DNA of 43,876 nt from Deltaproteobacteria bacterium. GTDB taxonomy: Bacteria > Desulfobacterota > Syntrophia > Syntrophales > UBA5619. The notes below the pieces were generated by a model. That model had not been told where the DNA came from, made no database searches, and was given only the letters and a program-made list of their open reading frames with translations. The translations under genes and the position numbers were made by a program. Location of the stretch: contig JAPLJY010000144.1 of assembly GCA_026388345.1 (NCBI GenBank), positions 1-43,876 of the forward strand, in the 5' to 3' direction. Numbering within the stretch: position 1 is the stretch's first letter; each line of letters begins with the position of its first letter. Positions 1 through 7,838 of the stretch are shown here, piece after piece.

Positions 1-152
1 CCGCGCCGGAGTACAAGCCGGCCCTTCCCGGGCCTGCGGGGTTGAGGGGGGATCGTTCCTCCCGGAAAACAGTGCGGAAAACGGGAGGCGTCCCGTCGAA
101 GTCGCTCATCCCCTTCGACGAGGATGGAAAGGGAGACTTCAGGGACTTTTGA
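1..152 (+). CDS. C-terminal tail of a methyl-accepting chemotaxis protein (5' truncated by window edge)
   Basis: An open frame starting at base 3 runs to a TGA at 150-152 and encodes a basic, Pro/Gly/Ser-rich linker ending in IPFDEDGKGDFRDF. The complete chemoreceptor at 5819-7720 ends in the same way (IPLEEGDFKDF after a flexible linker), which is the reason for calling this a chemoreceptor tail. The signalling domain itself lies outside the window. The last five residues have the aromatic spacing of the CheR-binding pentapeptide NWETF of E. coli receptors, so the linker plus tail may tether the methyltransferase. Only about 49 codons are visible, so the receptor class cannot be judged. Confidence 0.72.
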   Translation, partial: APEYKPALPGPAGLRGDRSSRKTVRKTGGVPSKSLIPFDEDGKGDFRDF

Positions 153-235
153 AACGGGAGGGGACACCGGCTCCGGTGTGTAACCGCGAAGTTTTCTTAA
201 AAGCGTGACTTAGGAAGGGACATGAGGGAGGATCC

Positions 236-1918
236 ATGAAAGAGATTGAAGGCCTGCACCGTCAGATTAGCCTTCCGGAACCAGGAATCGCGGAAACGAT
301 GAAACGGCCCGGGCCGCTTTCATTCGACCTCGACATGACCGACCGGAAGGGGGCGGAACAGGCGCTCCGGAGGTCGGAAGAAAGATCCCGCCGGGAGTGG
401 ATGATCATCTTTCAAGCGATCGGCCATCCCGCGGTGATTATGGATCCCGAATACCGGATCATTCAGGCCAATCAGGCGGTTTGCCGGATTCTCGGCAAAT
501 CGGAGCCGGAGCTCTTCGGGAAACATTGTTACGAGTTTTTCCATGACCCCGGGTCGGAACATCCGCCGGCCGAATGTCCCATGCGGCAGATGCTCATCTC
601 CGGAAAGATAGAGACTGTCGAGATGGAAATGGAGGTGCTCGGCGGCCATTTCATCGTCTCCTGTACGCCGGTCCTCGATGACGAGGGGCGGCTGCAGAAG
701 ATCATCCATATCGCGACGAGCATCACCTACCTGAAGAAGTCGGAAGAGGAGAAGAAAAAACTCCAGAATCAACTCATCCAGATCCAGAAAATGGAGGCCA
801 TCGGCACGCTGGCCGGTGGGATCGCCCATGACTTCAACAATATCCTCATGGGGCTGCAGGGACACATCTCCATGTTTCTCCATGACATGAACCCCGATCA
901 TCCCTACCGGATGAAACTTGAAAACATGGAAAGCTATATCAGACGAGGCGCCGACCTGACCAAGCAGCTCCTCGGGTTCGCCCGGGGCGGGAAATACGAT
1001 GTGAAGCCGACCAACATGAACGAACTGTTCGGGAAAAGTGCGGACCTGTTCGGACGTACCCGGAAGGAGATCTCCATTTGCAGAAGCTTTGCCGAAGACC
1101 TCTGGACCGTGGATGTCGATCAGGGACAGATGGATCAGGTCTTTCTGAATCTCTTCGTCAACTCCTCCCAGGCGATGCCCGGAGGGGGGAATCTGGATCT
1201 TCGAACGGACAATATCGTCTTCGACGAGACGGATGTTAAGCTGGTCGGGGTGACAAAGGGCCGATACATCCGAATCACCGTGACGGATGACGGGGTGGGG
1301 ATAGACAAGAAAACCCTGGAGAGGATTTTCGAGCCCTTCTTCACAACAAAACCGAAAGGAATGGGGAGCGGTCTCGGTTTGGCCTCGGCTTACGGAATCG
1401 TTAAAAATCACGGCGGCGGCATCCACGTCTACAGCGAACCGGAAAAAGGGACGACGATCAAGATTTACCTTCCCGCAACGGAAACTCAACCGGTGACCGG
1501 CGAGGAGAAGAAAGAGGAAATCTTCACCGGCCGGGAAACCATCCTGGTGGTGGATGACGAACAGATCAATATCTCCGTCATGCTGGAGATGCTGGAGATG
1601 CTCCACTATCGGGTCCTGCCGGCGGGAAGCGGTCAGGAAGCCATTGCCATCTATATGGAAAAGAAAGCGGAGATCGACCTGGTCGTCATGGACATGATCA
1701 TGCCCGGGATCAGCGGCGGGCGGACTTTCGACATCCTGCGGGAGATCAATCCGGATGTTGCCGTAATCCTGGCCAGCGGCTACAGTGTGGAGGGTGAGGC
1801 GAGAATGATCATCAACCGCGGTTGCCGGGGATTCATCCAGAAGCCGTTCCATCTGCAGGAACTTTCCAGGAAAGTCCGGGAGGCGCTGGACAACCAGAGC
1901 AGGCGGGCCCGTGTATGA
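236..1918 (+). CDS. PAS-containing hybrid sensor histidine kinase with C-terminal receiver
   Basis: This 560-residue protein is a predicted cytoplasmic kinase: no membrane segment is visible. A PAS domain spans about residues 52-165 and carries Cys99 and Cys114. The dimerisation/phosphoacceptor segment is GGIAHDFNNIL with His198. The ATPase domain has the N box around Asn309, DDGVGI at 351-356 and GSGLGL near 377-382. A receiver domain follows from about 434, with acidic DDE at 440-442, phosphoacceptor Asp486, Ser514 and Lys536. The start is chosen because GGGAGG sits just upstream of the ATG. The N-terminal DMTDRKGAEQAL resembles the tail of a further PAS domain. The gene overlaps the next kinase by ATGA, and a sigma-54 activator follows, so these three probably form one signalling pathway. 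The signal sensed is unknown. Confidence 0.93.
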   Translation: MKEIEGLHRQISLPEPGIAETMKRPGPLSFDLDMTDRKGAEQALRRSEERSRREWMIIFQAIGHPAVIMDPEYRIIQANQAVCRILGKSEPELFGKHCYEFFHDPGSEHPPAECPMRQMLISGKIETVEMEMEVLGGHFIVSCTPVLDDEGRLQKIIHIATSITYLKKSEEEKKKLQNQLIQIQKMEAIGTLAGGIAHDFNNILMGLQGHISMFLHDMNPDHPYRMKLENMESYIRRGADLTKQLLGFARGGKYDVKPTNMNELFGKSADLFGRTRKEISICRSFAEDLWTVDVDQGQMDQVFLNLFVNSSQAMPGGGNLDLRTDNIVFDETDVKLVGVTKGRYIRITVTDDGVGIDKKTLERIFEPFFTTKPKGMGSGLGLASAYGIVKNHGGGIHVYSEPEKGTTIKIYLPATETQPVTGEEKKEEIFTGRETILVVDDEQINISVMLEMLEMLHYRVLPAGSGQEAIAIYMEKKAEIDLVVMDMIMPGISGGRTFDILREINPDVAVILASGYSVEGEARMIINRGCRGFIQKPFHLQELSRKVREALDNQSRRARV

Positions 1919-3192
1919 ATGCTTTTCACGAGACTTCCTTTTATTATGAAGGCCATGTCCGGGACATCACCGGGCAAAAAAGAACGGAACAGTCTTTGAA
2001 GGACAGCGAGGAGAAATATCGCGTCCTCGTCAACAACATTCCCGACATCGTCTTCTCCCTGGACAGTGACGGAAATCTTCGTATGGTGAATGAAGAATCT
2101 TTGAAACGCTATGGTTACACGGAAAGAGAGGTGATGGGCTTCCCTTTTCTTCAGTTCGTTTATGAGGAGGACAAGGAAAGGGTTCTCAATCACCATCTCA
2201 AGGTGCAAAGACGGCAGGAGAAATATTCCAAAGGATTAAGATTCCGGATATTTACGAAATGGGGAGAGGCGCGTTGGGTTGAATCTCATTCCCATTTCCA
2301 GTTTGATCAGGGGGGCCGGTTCCTCAGAGCAGAGGGGATCCTCCGGGATATCGACGACCGCATACGGGCGGAGAGGGAGCAGGAAAGACTGGAGGCGCAG
2401 CTCGCGCAGGGCCGGAAGATGGAGGCCATGGGGGTGCTTGCAGATGAGATCGCACATAATTTCAATAATATTCTGTCGGGCATTCTGGGTCTTGCAGAAA
2501 TCGTGATCGCCCGTTTCCTGCCCCCGAACAGCCCTGCCCGGGGTTATCTTGAAGATATCCTTGATGCAGGCGGCAGTGCGAAAGAACTCATCGCTCAGAT
2601 CCGCTGCCTTGCCGTTTCGGGAACGGAAAATTGGAACGTTTGCCGACTCCACAAGCTTCTGGAAGAAGTCATGCCCCTTGTAGAGGCAATACTGCCGAAG
2701 GGCGCCGGTCTGAAAAAGGAGATTCACTGGAAAACAGCGGATATCCTTGCCAATGCCGCGCAGATCCGTCAAATGTTCGTGAACCTCCTGACAAACGCGG
2801 TCCAGGCCCTTGGCCATTCCCCCGGAGAGATTGTCGTTTCCCTCAACAGGGTCGAATTCCCCCAACACCTGCTGCCCCATCCCGATCTGGAAGAGGGGAT
2901 ATTTGCCCAGTTGGTTATTTCGGATACGGGACAAGGAATTCCGGCCGAAACCATGAGCAGGATCTTCGATCCTTACTTCACCACCCGAAAGGAGACGGGT
3001 GGAACGGGGCTGGGGCTGTCTGTGGCCTACGGGATTGTGAAGCGTCACAGAGGCGCCGTTACCGTGGAGAGCGAGGTCGGCAAGGGGTCTGTTTTCACGG
3101 TTTATCTGCCCGTGATTTCAGGAAGGAGCGCGGGAAGGCACTCAAAGGGTTCAAATCAAAACCGGGAGCGAAAGAATCATGTGGATTGTTGA
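1915..3192 (+). CDS. PAS sensor histidine kinase
   Basis: The start is placed at the ATG overlapping the previous stop (ATGA), which suggests translational coupling; a longer frame from 1822 has no PAS-like content upstream. The 425-residue protein is soluble. It opens with the tail end of a PAS domain (YYEGHVRDITGQKR, residues 10-23) that lacks its core, then has a complete PAS domain at about 31-155, a phosphoacceptor segment DEIAHNFNNIL with His181, an N box at Asn294, DTGQGI at 337-342 and GTGLGL at 363-368. There is no receiver, so the partner is probably the NtrC-type regulator encoded next, whose possible upstream start overlaps this gene's 3' end. The Asp usually following the phosphoacceptor His is Asn here, a variant known in this kinase group. 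Confidence 0.92.
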   Translation: MNAFHETSFYYEGHVRDITGQKRTEQSLKDSEEKYRVLVNNIPDIVFSLDSDGNLRMVNEESLKRYGYTEREVMGFPFLQFVYEEDKERVLNHHLKVQRRQEKYSKGLRFRIFTKWGEARWVESHSHFQFDQGGRFLRAEGILRDIDDRIRAEREQERLEAQLAQGRKMEAMGVLADEIAHNFNNILSGILGLAEIVIARFLPPNSPARGYLEDILDAGGSAKELIAQIRCLAVSGTENWNVCRLHKLLEEVMPLVEAILPKGAGLKKEIHWKTADILANAAQIRQMFVNLLTNAVQALGHSPGEIVVSLNRVEFPQHLLPHPDLEEGIFAQLVISDTGQGIPAETMSRIFDPYFTTRKETGGTGLGLSVAYGIVKRHRGAVTVESEVGKGSVFTVYLPVISGRSAGRHSKGSNQNRERKNHVDC

Positions 3193-3262
3193 TGGGGGGA
3201 AAACAGCGCGAAGCTTAGGCGCCTCCTCTGAAACGTATCCTTTGGAAGAACAGGATAAGCTC

Positions 3263-4657
3263 ATGGCGAAAGTGCTCATCATTGACGACGATAAGATGTT
3301 CTGCCGGGTTCTGATCGATGAGATCACGTTCCTGGGGCATGAGGCGCAGAAGGCGCATACCCTGGAGGAGGGAAAAACGCGGATGGCGTTGGCCGATCTG
3401 GATGTGGTTTTTCTCGATGTGCGGCTGCCGGACGGAAACGGGCTGAATCTCCTGCCCGGAATCCGGAGCAATCCCCATCCGCCGGAGGTCATTATCATGA
3501 CAGGCGCCGGCGACCCTGATGGCGCGGAAATGGCCTTGAGAAACGGGGCCTGGGATTACATCCAAAAGCCCTCTTCCCTCAAGGAGATGATGTTGCCCTT
3601 CCTGAGGGCCCTCGAATTTCGCAAGGCCAAAATGACCCCGGTCCGGGCAAGGCTGTTGAACCGGGACGGGATTATCGGCGAGAGCGCGCCGATGAAGAGA
3701 TGCATCACAACGCTTGCGGAATGTGCAAACAGTGAAGCCAGCGTGCTCATTACAGGGGAAACGGGCACGGGCAAAGAGATCGTTGCCTCGGCCATCTACC
3801 GCAACAGCATCCGTTGCGATCGGGAATTCATTGTCGTTGACTGTGGCGCCATGACGGAAACCCTCGTGGAAAGCGTTCTCTTCGGGCACGAAAAAGGGGC
3901 CTTTACCGGGGCGGAGAGAAAACGAAACGGCCTGATCAAGGCGGCGGACGGAGGGACTCTGTTCCTCGATGAAGTGGGGGAGCTCTCTTTGAGAATACAG
4001 CGGGCGCTTCTGCGGGTTCTTCAGGAGCATCGTTTCCGGGCCGTGGGCGGAGAACATGAAATATCAAGCGATTTCAGGTTAATCGCTGCCACGAATCGGG
4101 ATCTGCGTAAGATGGTCAAGGCCGGCGAATTTCGGGATGACCTCTATTTCCGGCTCCAGGGGCTGACGATCGAGCTCCCCCCCCTGCGGGACAGGCTGGA
4201 TGATCTCACCGATCTGATCGCCTATTTCCTCAGCCGTCTGTGCAGCCGCTATGGTCTGAAAAACAAGGGCGTTTCGCCGGAATTCATCGATTTGTTGGAA
4301 CGATATCCGTGGCCAGGCAATGTTCGGGAGCTTCAGCAAACGATCGAAAGTGTTCTTGCCGTTGCCGGGGATACGTCTGTTCTTTATCCGGAACATCTGC
4401 CCGCGTACATCCGAATCAAGATTCTCAAGGCCTCTCTGTCGAAAGACGGGAAGGGGGTTTCCGCCGAAGCGCTTGGCGCTCTTCCCGAAGAATTTCCAGC
4501 GTTCAAGGAGTTCAAGAGAAAGACCGAACAGGAGTATTTGAACGGGCTGATTGCCCGTTGTCGGGGGGATGTGCAAAAGGCCTGCGCCATTTCCGGCATG
4601 TCGCGGTCCAATTTGTATCAATTGATAAAATCTCACAACATCCGTTTTCCTTCCTGA
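3263..4657 (+). CDS. Sigma-54-dependent response regulator, NtrC family
   Basis: A phosphorylation-controlled activator of RpoN promoters. Domains in the 464-residue protein: receiver 1-120 with phosphoacceptor Asp52, Thr80 and Lys102; AAA+ domain about 137-370 with Walker A GETGTGKE (165-172), the sigma-54 contacting GAFTGA loop (212-217) and Walker B GTLFLDEVGEL (231-241); Fis-type helix-turn-helix at about 436-460. All elements needed to remodel sigma-54 polymerase look intact. The start at 3263 fits the receiver (MAKVLIIDDD) and has AGGA 7 bases upstream; an in-frame ATG at 3179 overlapping the preceding kinase would add 28 residues with no domain content. A sigma-54 promoter lies 156 bases after the stop, so control of the downstream cheW/mcp genes is a reasonable inference. 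Confidence 0.95.
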   Translation: MAKVLIIDDDKMFCRVLIDEITFLGHEAQKAHTLEEGKTRMALADLDVVFLDVRLPDGNGLNLLPGIRSNPHPPEVIIMTGAGDPDGAEMALRNGAWDYIQKPSSLKEMMLPFLRALEFRKAKMTPVRARLLNRDGIIGESAPMKRCITTLAECANSEASVLITGETGTGKEIVASAIYRNSIRCDREFIVVDCGAMTETLVESVLFGHEKGAFTGAERKRNGLIKAADGGTLFLDEVGELSLRIQRALLRVLQEHRFRAVGGEHEISSDFRLIAATNRDLRKMVKAGEFRDDLYFRLQGLTIELPPLRDRLDDLTDLIAYFLSRLCSRYGLKNKGVSPEFIDLLERYPWPGNVRELQQTIESVLAVAGDTSVLYPEHLPAYIRIKILKASLSKDGKGVSAEALGALPEEFPAFKEFKRKTEQEYLNGLIARCRGDVQKACAISGMSRSNLYQLIKSHNIRFPS

Positions 4658-4812
4658 CGCCGCAAAGCCCCAACCGGGTTTCCGGCGGGTCTGTCCGTAA
4701 TATTGGATGAAATCCGGTAACGTGGACAGGACGATCCTCGTTTCTCAACATCCCAAAATATAATAATCATATAATTACAATTAGATGCAAACAAAAAACT
4801 CTCCGATGGTTC

Positions 4813-4828
4813 TGGCACGGGTCTTGAT
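4813..4828 (+). promoter_or_regulatory. Sigma-54 promoter of the pseudo-receiver/cheW/mcp genes
   Basis: TGGCACG-GGTC-TTGAT matches the -24/-12 consensus TGGCACG-N4-TTGCW with one mismatch (A for C at the -12 element). The expected start is near 4838, leaving a short leader before the ATG at 4855. An AT-rich tract at about 4757-4795 and an imperfect inverted repeat (CTGTCC 4691-4696, GGACAG 4734-4739) lie upstream, where an activator site and DNA bend would be expected; these two are weak candidates. Confidence 0.75.
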
Positions 4829-4854
4829 ATACCTTATGTCAGAAAGGGTTTTGT

Positions 4855-5259
4855 ATGAATCTGCTTATCTGTTCTCCGCAGGTTGATCGCGATGAGTCCG
4901 AACTCCTCCAGGTGACCCGTCATCACAATGTTCAGATCGTCAGGACGCCGGAGGAGCTGATCTCGCGACTCAGCCAACCGCCGGGTGATCACGGGGTGCA
5001 GATCGTTATTCTTCTGGTATCGGGGATGGCTGAATTGGAAAAGTTCATTGAAGCACGGGAATATTTGTCAAACAAGGCGCTCATCCTGATCCTGCCGGAG
5101 GAAGAATCGGTCCTGGTCTCGATGGGGTTTCGGTTGAGCGCGAGATATATGGGCTTTCGGGGAGGGGCGTTCGAAGATGTCGCCGCAGTCATTGCACGAA
5201 TTCAAACGCGGATCGCGAGAACGCAAAACATCAGAGACGGATCATTTAAGGAGGATTGA
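4855..5259 (+). CDS. Degenerate receiver-like protein (pseudo-receiver)
   Basis: A 134-residue soluble protein with no firm family match. Its alternating strand/helix pattern and length fit a receiver fold: first strand MNLLICS, third strand VQIVILLVSG, fourth ALILILPEE, then a final helix FEDVAAVIARIQTRI. The third strand, which should end in the phosphoacceptor Asp, reads ILLVSG, so phosphorylation by the usual mechanism looks impossible. It is the first gene after the sigma-54 promoter and is followed five bases later by cheW, so a structural or docking role in a chemosensory complex is plausible. This is inferred from position and fold pattern only. Confidence 0.72.
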   Translation: MNLLICSPQVDRDESELLQVTRHHNVQIVRTPEELISRLSQPPGDHGVQIVILLVSGMAELEKFIEAREYLSNKALILILPEEESVLVSMGFRLSARYMGFRGGAFEDVAAVIARIQTRIARTQNIRDGSFKED

Positions 5260-5264
5260 AAGAC

Positions 5265-5768
5265 ATGTCGCTTACGAACAAGACGGAACAGGCGGCGAAC
5301 ACAGAGAGGGAGGGGAAGTATCTGACCTTCTCGCTGGCGGGGGAGCAGTATGGCATCGGGATCCTGAAGGTAAAGGAGATCATCCGGATTATGCCTATCA
5401 CGACCGTACCCCGGACGCCGGACTACGTTAAGGGGGTGATCAACCTGCGGGGGAAGGTGATCCCCGTGGTGGATCTGCGGCGGAAGTTCGGCATGGAAGG
5501 GATGGAACAGACCGATCAGTCCTGCATCATTGTCGTAGAGATAGCAGGTCAGCAGGGGCCGGTGCTGATCGGGGTGGTGGTGGACTCGGTATCGGAGGTT
5601 CTGAACATCAAAGGGGGGGATATTGAGGATTCTCCGACCTTCGGCGCCCGTTTGGAGACGGATTACATCCTCGGGATGGCCAAGATGGGCGGCGGAGTGA
5701 AGATTCTGCTGGACATCGATAAGGTGCTGGGTGCGGAGGATGCGTTGATCCTGGGCCAGGCAGCGTAA
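5265..5768 (+). CDS. cheW: Chemotaxis coupling protein CheW
   Basis: CheW bridges chemoreceptors to the kinase CheA. The 167-residue protein has the CheW fold throughout: KYLTFSLAGEQYGIGILKVKEII (shown in part: YGIGILKVKEII, 29-40), the signature VINLRGKVIPVVDLR (about 58-72), and IGVVVDSVSEVL in the second half. The start is placed at ATG 5265 because AAGGAGG (5248-5254) is well spaced from it; a TTG three codons earlier is less likely. The gene lies between the pseudo-receiver gene and the receptor gene and probably shares their sigma-54 promoter. No cheA, cheY or cheR is in the window, so the partner kinase is elsewhere. Confidence 0.95.
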   Translation: MSLTNKTEQAANTEREGKYLTFSLAGEQYGIGILKVKEIIRIMPITTVPRTPDYVKGVINLRGKVIPVVDLRRKFGMEGMEQTDQSCIIVVEIAGQQGPVLIGVVVDSVSEVLNIKGGDIEDSPTFGARLETDYILGMAKMGGGVKILLDIDKVLGAEDALILGQAA

Positions 5769-5818
5769 GGCGTGGCATCATAAATTCAAGACAATCTGCA
5801 AGGAATGGAGGAACGATT

Positions 5819-7720
5819 ATGAAACAAAAGACGCTTGGATTCAAAATGATTTTCGGAGGGATTCTTGTCGTTTTGATCCCGCTCCTGACCGTGGGGATCT
5901 TCGCATCCTGGAAATCGTCTCAGGCCCTGGGAGATGCGGCAAAGGAACAGTCCGCGCTCTTGGCAAAGAGTCTGGCAGACGCGGTGCAAATGGGCATGAT
6001 GGAGCAACTCAACATCGTAAAGACGCTGGCAGTGGGAATCGCCGGTTCGGCGTCGGATATCGCCGCGGTGACCAAGAGACTGGAAACGGCGCACAAGGCG
6101 CTGGGAGAGAACTACGAGCAGCTCATATTCATCGATGAACAAGGCGTTGTTGTGTCGGACAGTGTCGGCGGCAAGGCAAAAGGGATCTCCATGGCGGACC
6201 GAGATTATTTCAAGGAGGCGAAAAGCGGCAAGGCAACCGTGGGCGATGTCGTGAAATCGAAGATATCGGGTCAGACGGTCACTGTGGCCGCCGCACCGGT
6301 CATGTCGGAAAAGGGCGTTTTGGCAGGCGTCCTGGCGGCTGTGATCAAAGTGGACTATCTTGCCAATCAATTGGGGTCGCTAAAGCTGGGTAAGACGGGA
6401 TACGCCTATGCAATCGACAAGAAAGGGATCATGCTCGCCCATCCAAAGAAGGAGTACATCCTTACGTTGAATCTGAGTGAGCAGGAGGGGATGAAAGAGA
6501 TCGTCGGCAGGATGATCGCCGGCCAGTCCGGGAGCGAATTTTACATCTTCAAGGGCGTTCCGAAGGTTGCCGGATATGCCCCGGCGCCGGTGGCAAGCTG
6601 GTACATCGCTATGACGCAGGATCAGGATGAACTAATGGGGCCTGCCCATCATATCCGGAATATCATCATGATTCTCGCCCTCGTCTTTCTTACGGTGACC
6701 ATTCTTGCGGTCATGTTCTTTTCCAGGAGCATCAGTCGGCCGATTACGGAGGCGGTCCGCGAGCTCAACGAGGCGACGGACCAGGTGGCTTCCGCATCGC
6801 ATCAGGTCTCCGGCTCGAGCCAGTCCCTTGCGGAAGGGGCCTCGGAGCAGGCCGCCGCTCTCGAAGAGACATCATCTTCCCTGGAGGAGATGTCGTCCAT
6901 GACCCGGCAGAACGCCGACAATGCGAATCAGGCCAATGGTCTGATGGAAAAGACGAAGGAAGTGGTGGGACGCGCCGATGCATCCATGAAGAAACTGACG
7001 GAGGCGATGAATGATATATCCGGCGCCAGCGAAGAAACGTCAAAGATCGTCAAGACCATCGATGAAATCGCGTTCCAGACCAATCTTCTTGCCTTGAATG
7101 CGGCGGTGGAGGCCGCCAGGGCGGGAGAGGCGGGGGCGGGATTTGCGGTTGTGGCGGAAGAGGTCAGAAACCTGGCCTTGCGGGCTGCGGAAGCGGCAAA
7201 GAACACATCCTTCCTGATTGAGGGAACCGTCAAAAAGGTCAAGGATGGTTCGAATCTGCTTGGAAAAACCAACGAGGATTTCAAGGAGGTCGCCACAAGC
7301 TCCGCCAAGGTGGCGGAGTTGATCGGAGAGATTTCCGCCGCATCGAACGAGCAGGCGCAGGGTATCGGCCAGGTCAGCAAGGCCGTCTCCGAAATGGACA
7401 AGGTCGTTCAGCAGAATGCGGCCAATGCCGAAGAGTCTGCGTCGGCAGCGGAGGAGATGAATGCCCAGGCCGAGACGATGAAGAACATCACGGATACGCT
7501 GAGCATCCTGGTCGGGGCAAATTCAGCCGGGGGGGAAAATGCAAAATTGTCCCGTCCGGCCGAAAGTAGGCATCCGGAGGGCAAACGTGATGCAAGAGCC
7601 GCACTGCCGGATCGCACGGCTGCCGGCGGCAAAAAGATTGCCGCGGGAAGCCGGAAAGCCCTTACCCGTCGGGACTCCGCGGCCATTCCCCTTGAAGAGG
7701 GTGATTTCAAAGATTTCTGA
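5819..7720 (+). CDS. Methyl-accepting chemotaxis protein with periplasmic dCache sensor
   Basis: A 633-residue transmembrane receptor. TM1 is at about 9-29 and TM2 at about 282-301; the periplasmic part carries a dCache-like sensor with the DRDYFKEA region (127-134) and the following GDVVKSKISGQ strand typical of small-molecule binding Cache domains. The linker after TM2 is short (SRSISRPITEAVREL) and a full HAMP domain is not obvious. The cytoplasmic coiled coil has the conserved tip DEIAFQTNLLALNAAVEAAR (415-434), where CheA and CheW bind. After about residue 565 comes a 60-residue basic flexible linker and the tail GDFKDF, a likely CheR tether. GGAGG lies just upstream of the ATG. It follows cheW by 50 bases. 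The ligand cannot be told from sequence. Confidence 0.96.
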   Translation: MKQKTLGFKMIFGGILVVLIPLLTVGIFASWKSSQALGDAAKEQSALLAKSLADAVQMGMMEQLNIVKTLAVGIAGSASDIAAVTKRLETAHKALGENYEQLIFIDEQGVVVSDSVGGKAKGISMADRDYFKEAKSGKATVGDVVKSKISGQTVTVAAAPVMSEKGVLAGVLAAVIKVDYLANQLGSLKLGKTGYAYAIDKKGIMLAHPKKEYILTLNLSEQEGMKEIVGRMIAGQSGSEFYIFKGVPKVAGYAPAPVASWYIAMTQDQDELMGPAHHIRNIIMILALVFLTVTILAVMFFSRSISRPITEAVRELNEATDQVASASHQVSGSSQSLAEGASEQAAALEETSSSLEEMSSMTRQNADNANQANGLMEKTKEVVGRADASMKKLTEAMNDISGASEETSKIVKTIDEIAFQTNLLALNAAVEAARAGEAGAGFAVVAEEVRNLALRAAEAAKNTSFLIEGTVKKVKDGSNLLGKTNEDFKEVATSSAKVAELIGEISAASNEQAQGIGQVSKAVSEMDKVVQQNAANAEESASAAEEMNAQAETMKNITDTLSILVGANSAGGENAKLSRPAESRHPEGKRDARAALPDRTAAGGKKIAAGSRKALTRRDSAAIPLEEGDFKDF

Positions 7721-7772
7721 TGTTTTGATGAATGGTCATGCCTGAACCCGGATCGCCTCCGGGCTGGTTGAA

Positions 7773-7807
7773 GATCCGGCATCCGGTCCGATTCTGGGTG
7801 CCGGATC
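7773..7807. terminator. Possible hairpin between convergent mcp and era genes
   Basis: GATCCGGCA (7773-7781) and TGCCGGATC (7799-7807) are perfect 9-base arms around a 17-base loop, located between two converging genes. There is no clear T-tract on either side, so this is a weak terminator call based on position. Confidence 0.35.
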
Positions 7808-7838
7808 GGAAATAGCCCCGGCCCGGGTTTTGATCCGG

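Noticed and set aside
320..1852. Long open frame antisense to the hybrid kinase
   Set aside because: It is a shadow of a GC-rich gene whose sense translation has clear kinase and receiver motifs; the antisense product is His/Asp-rich with no domain.
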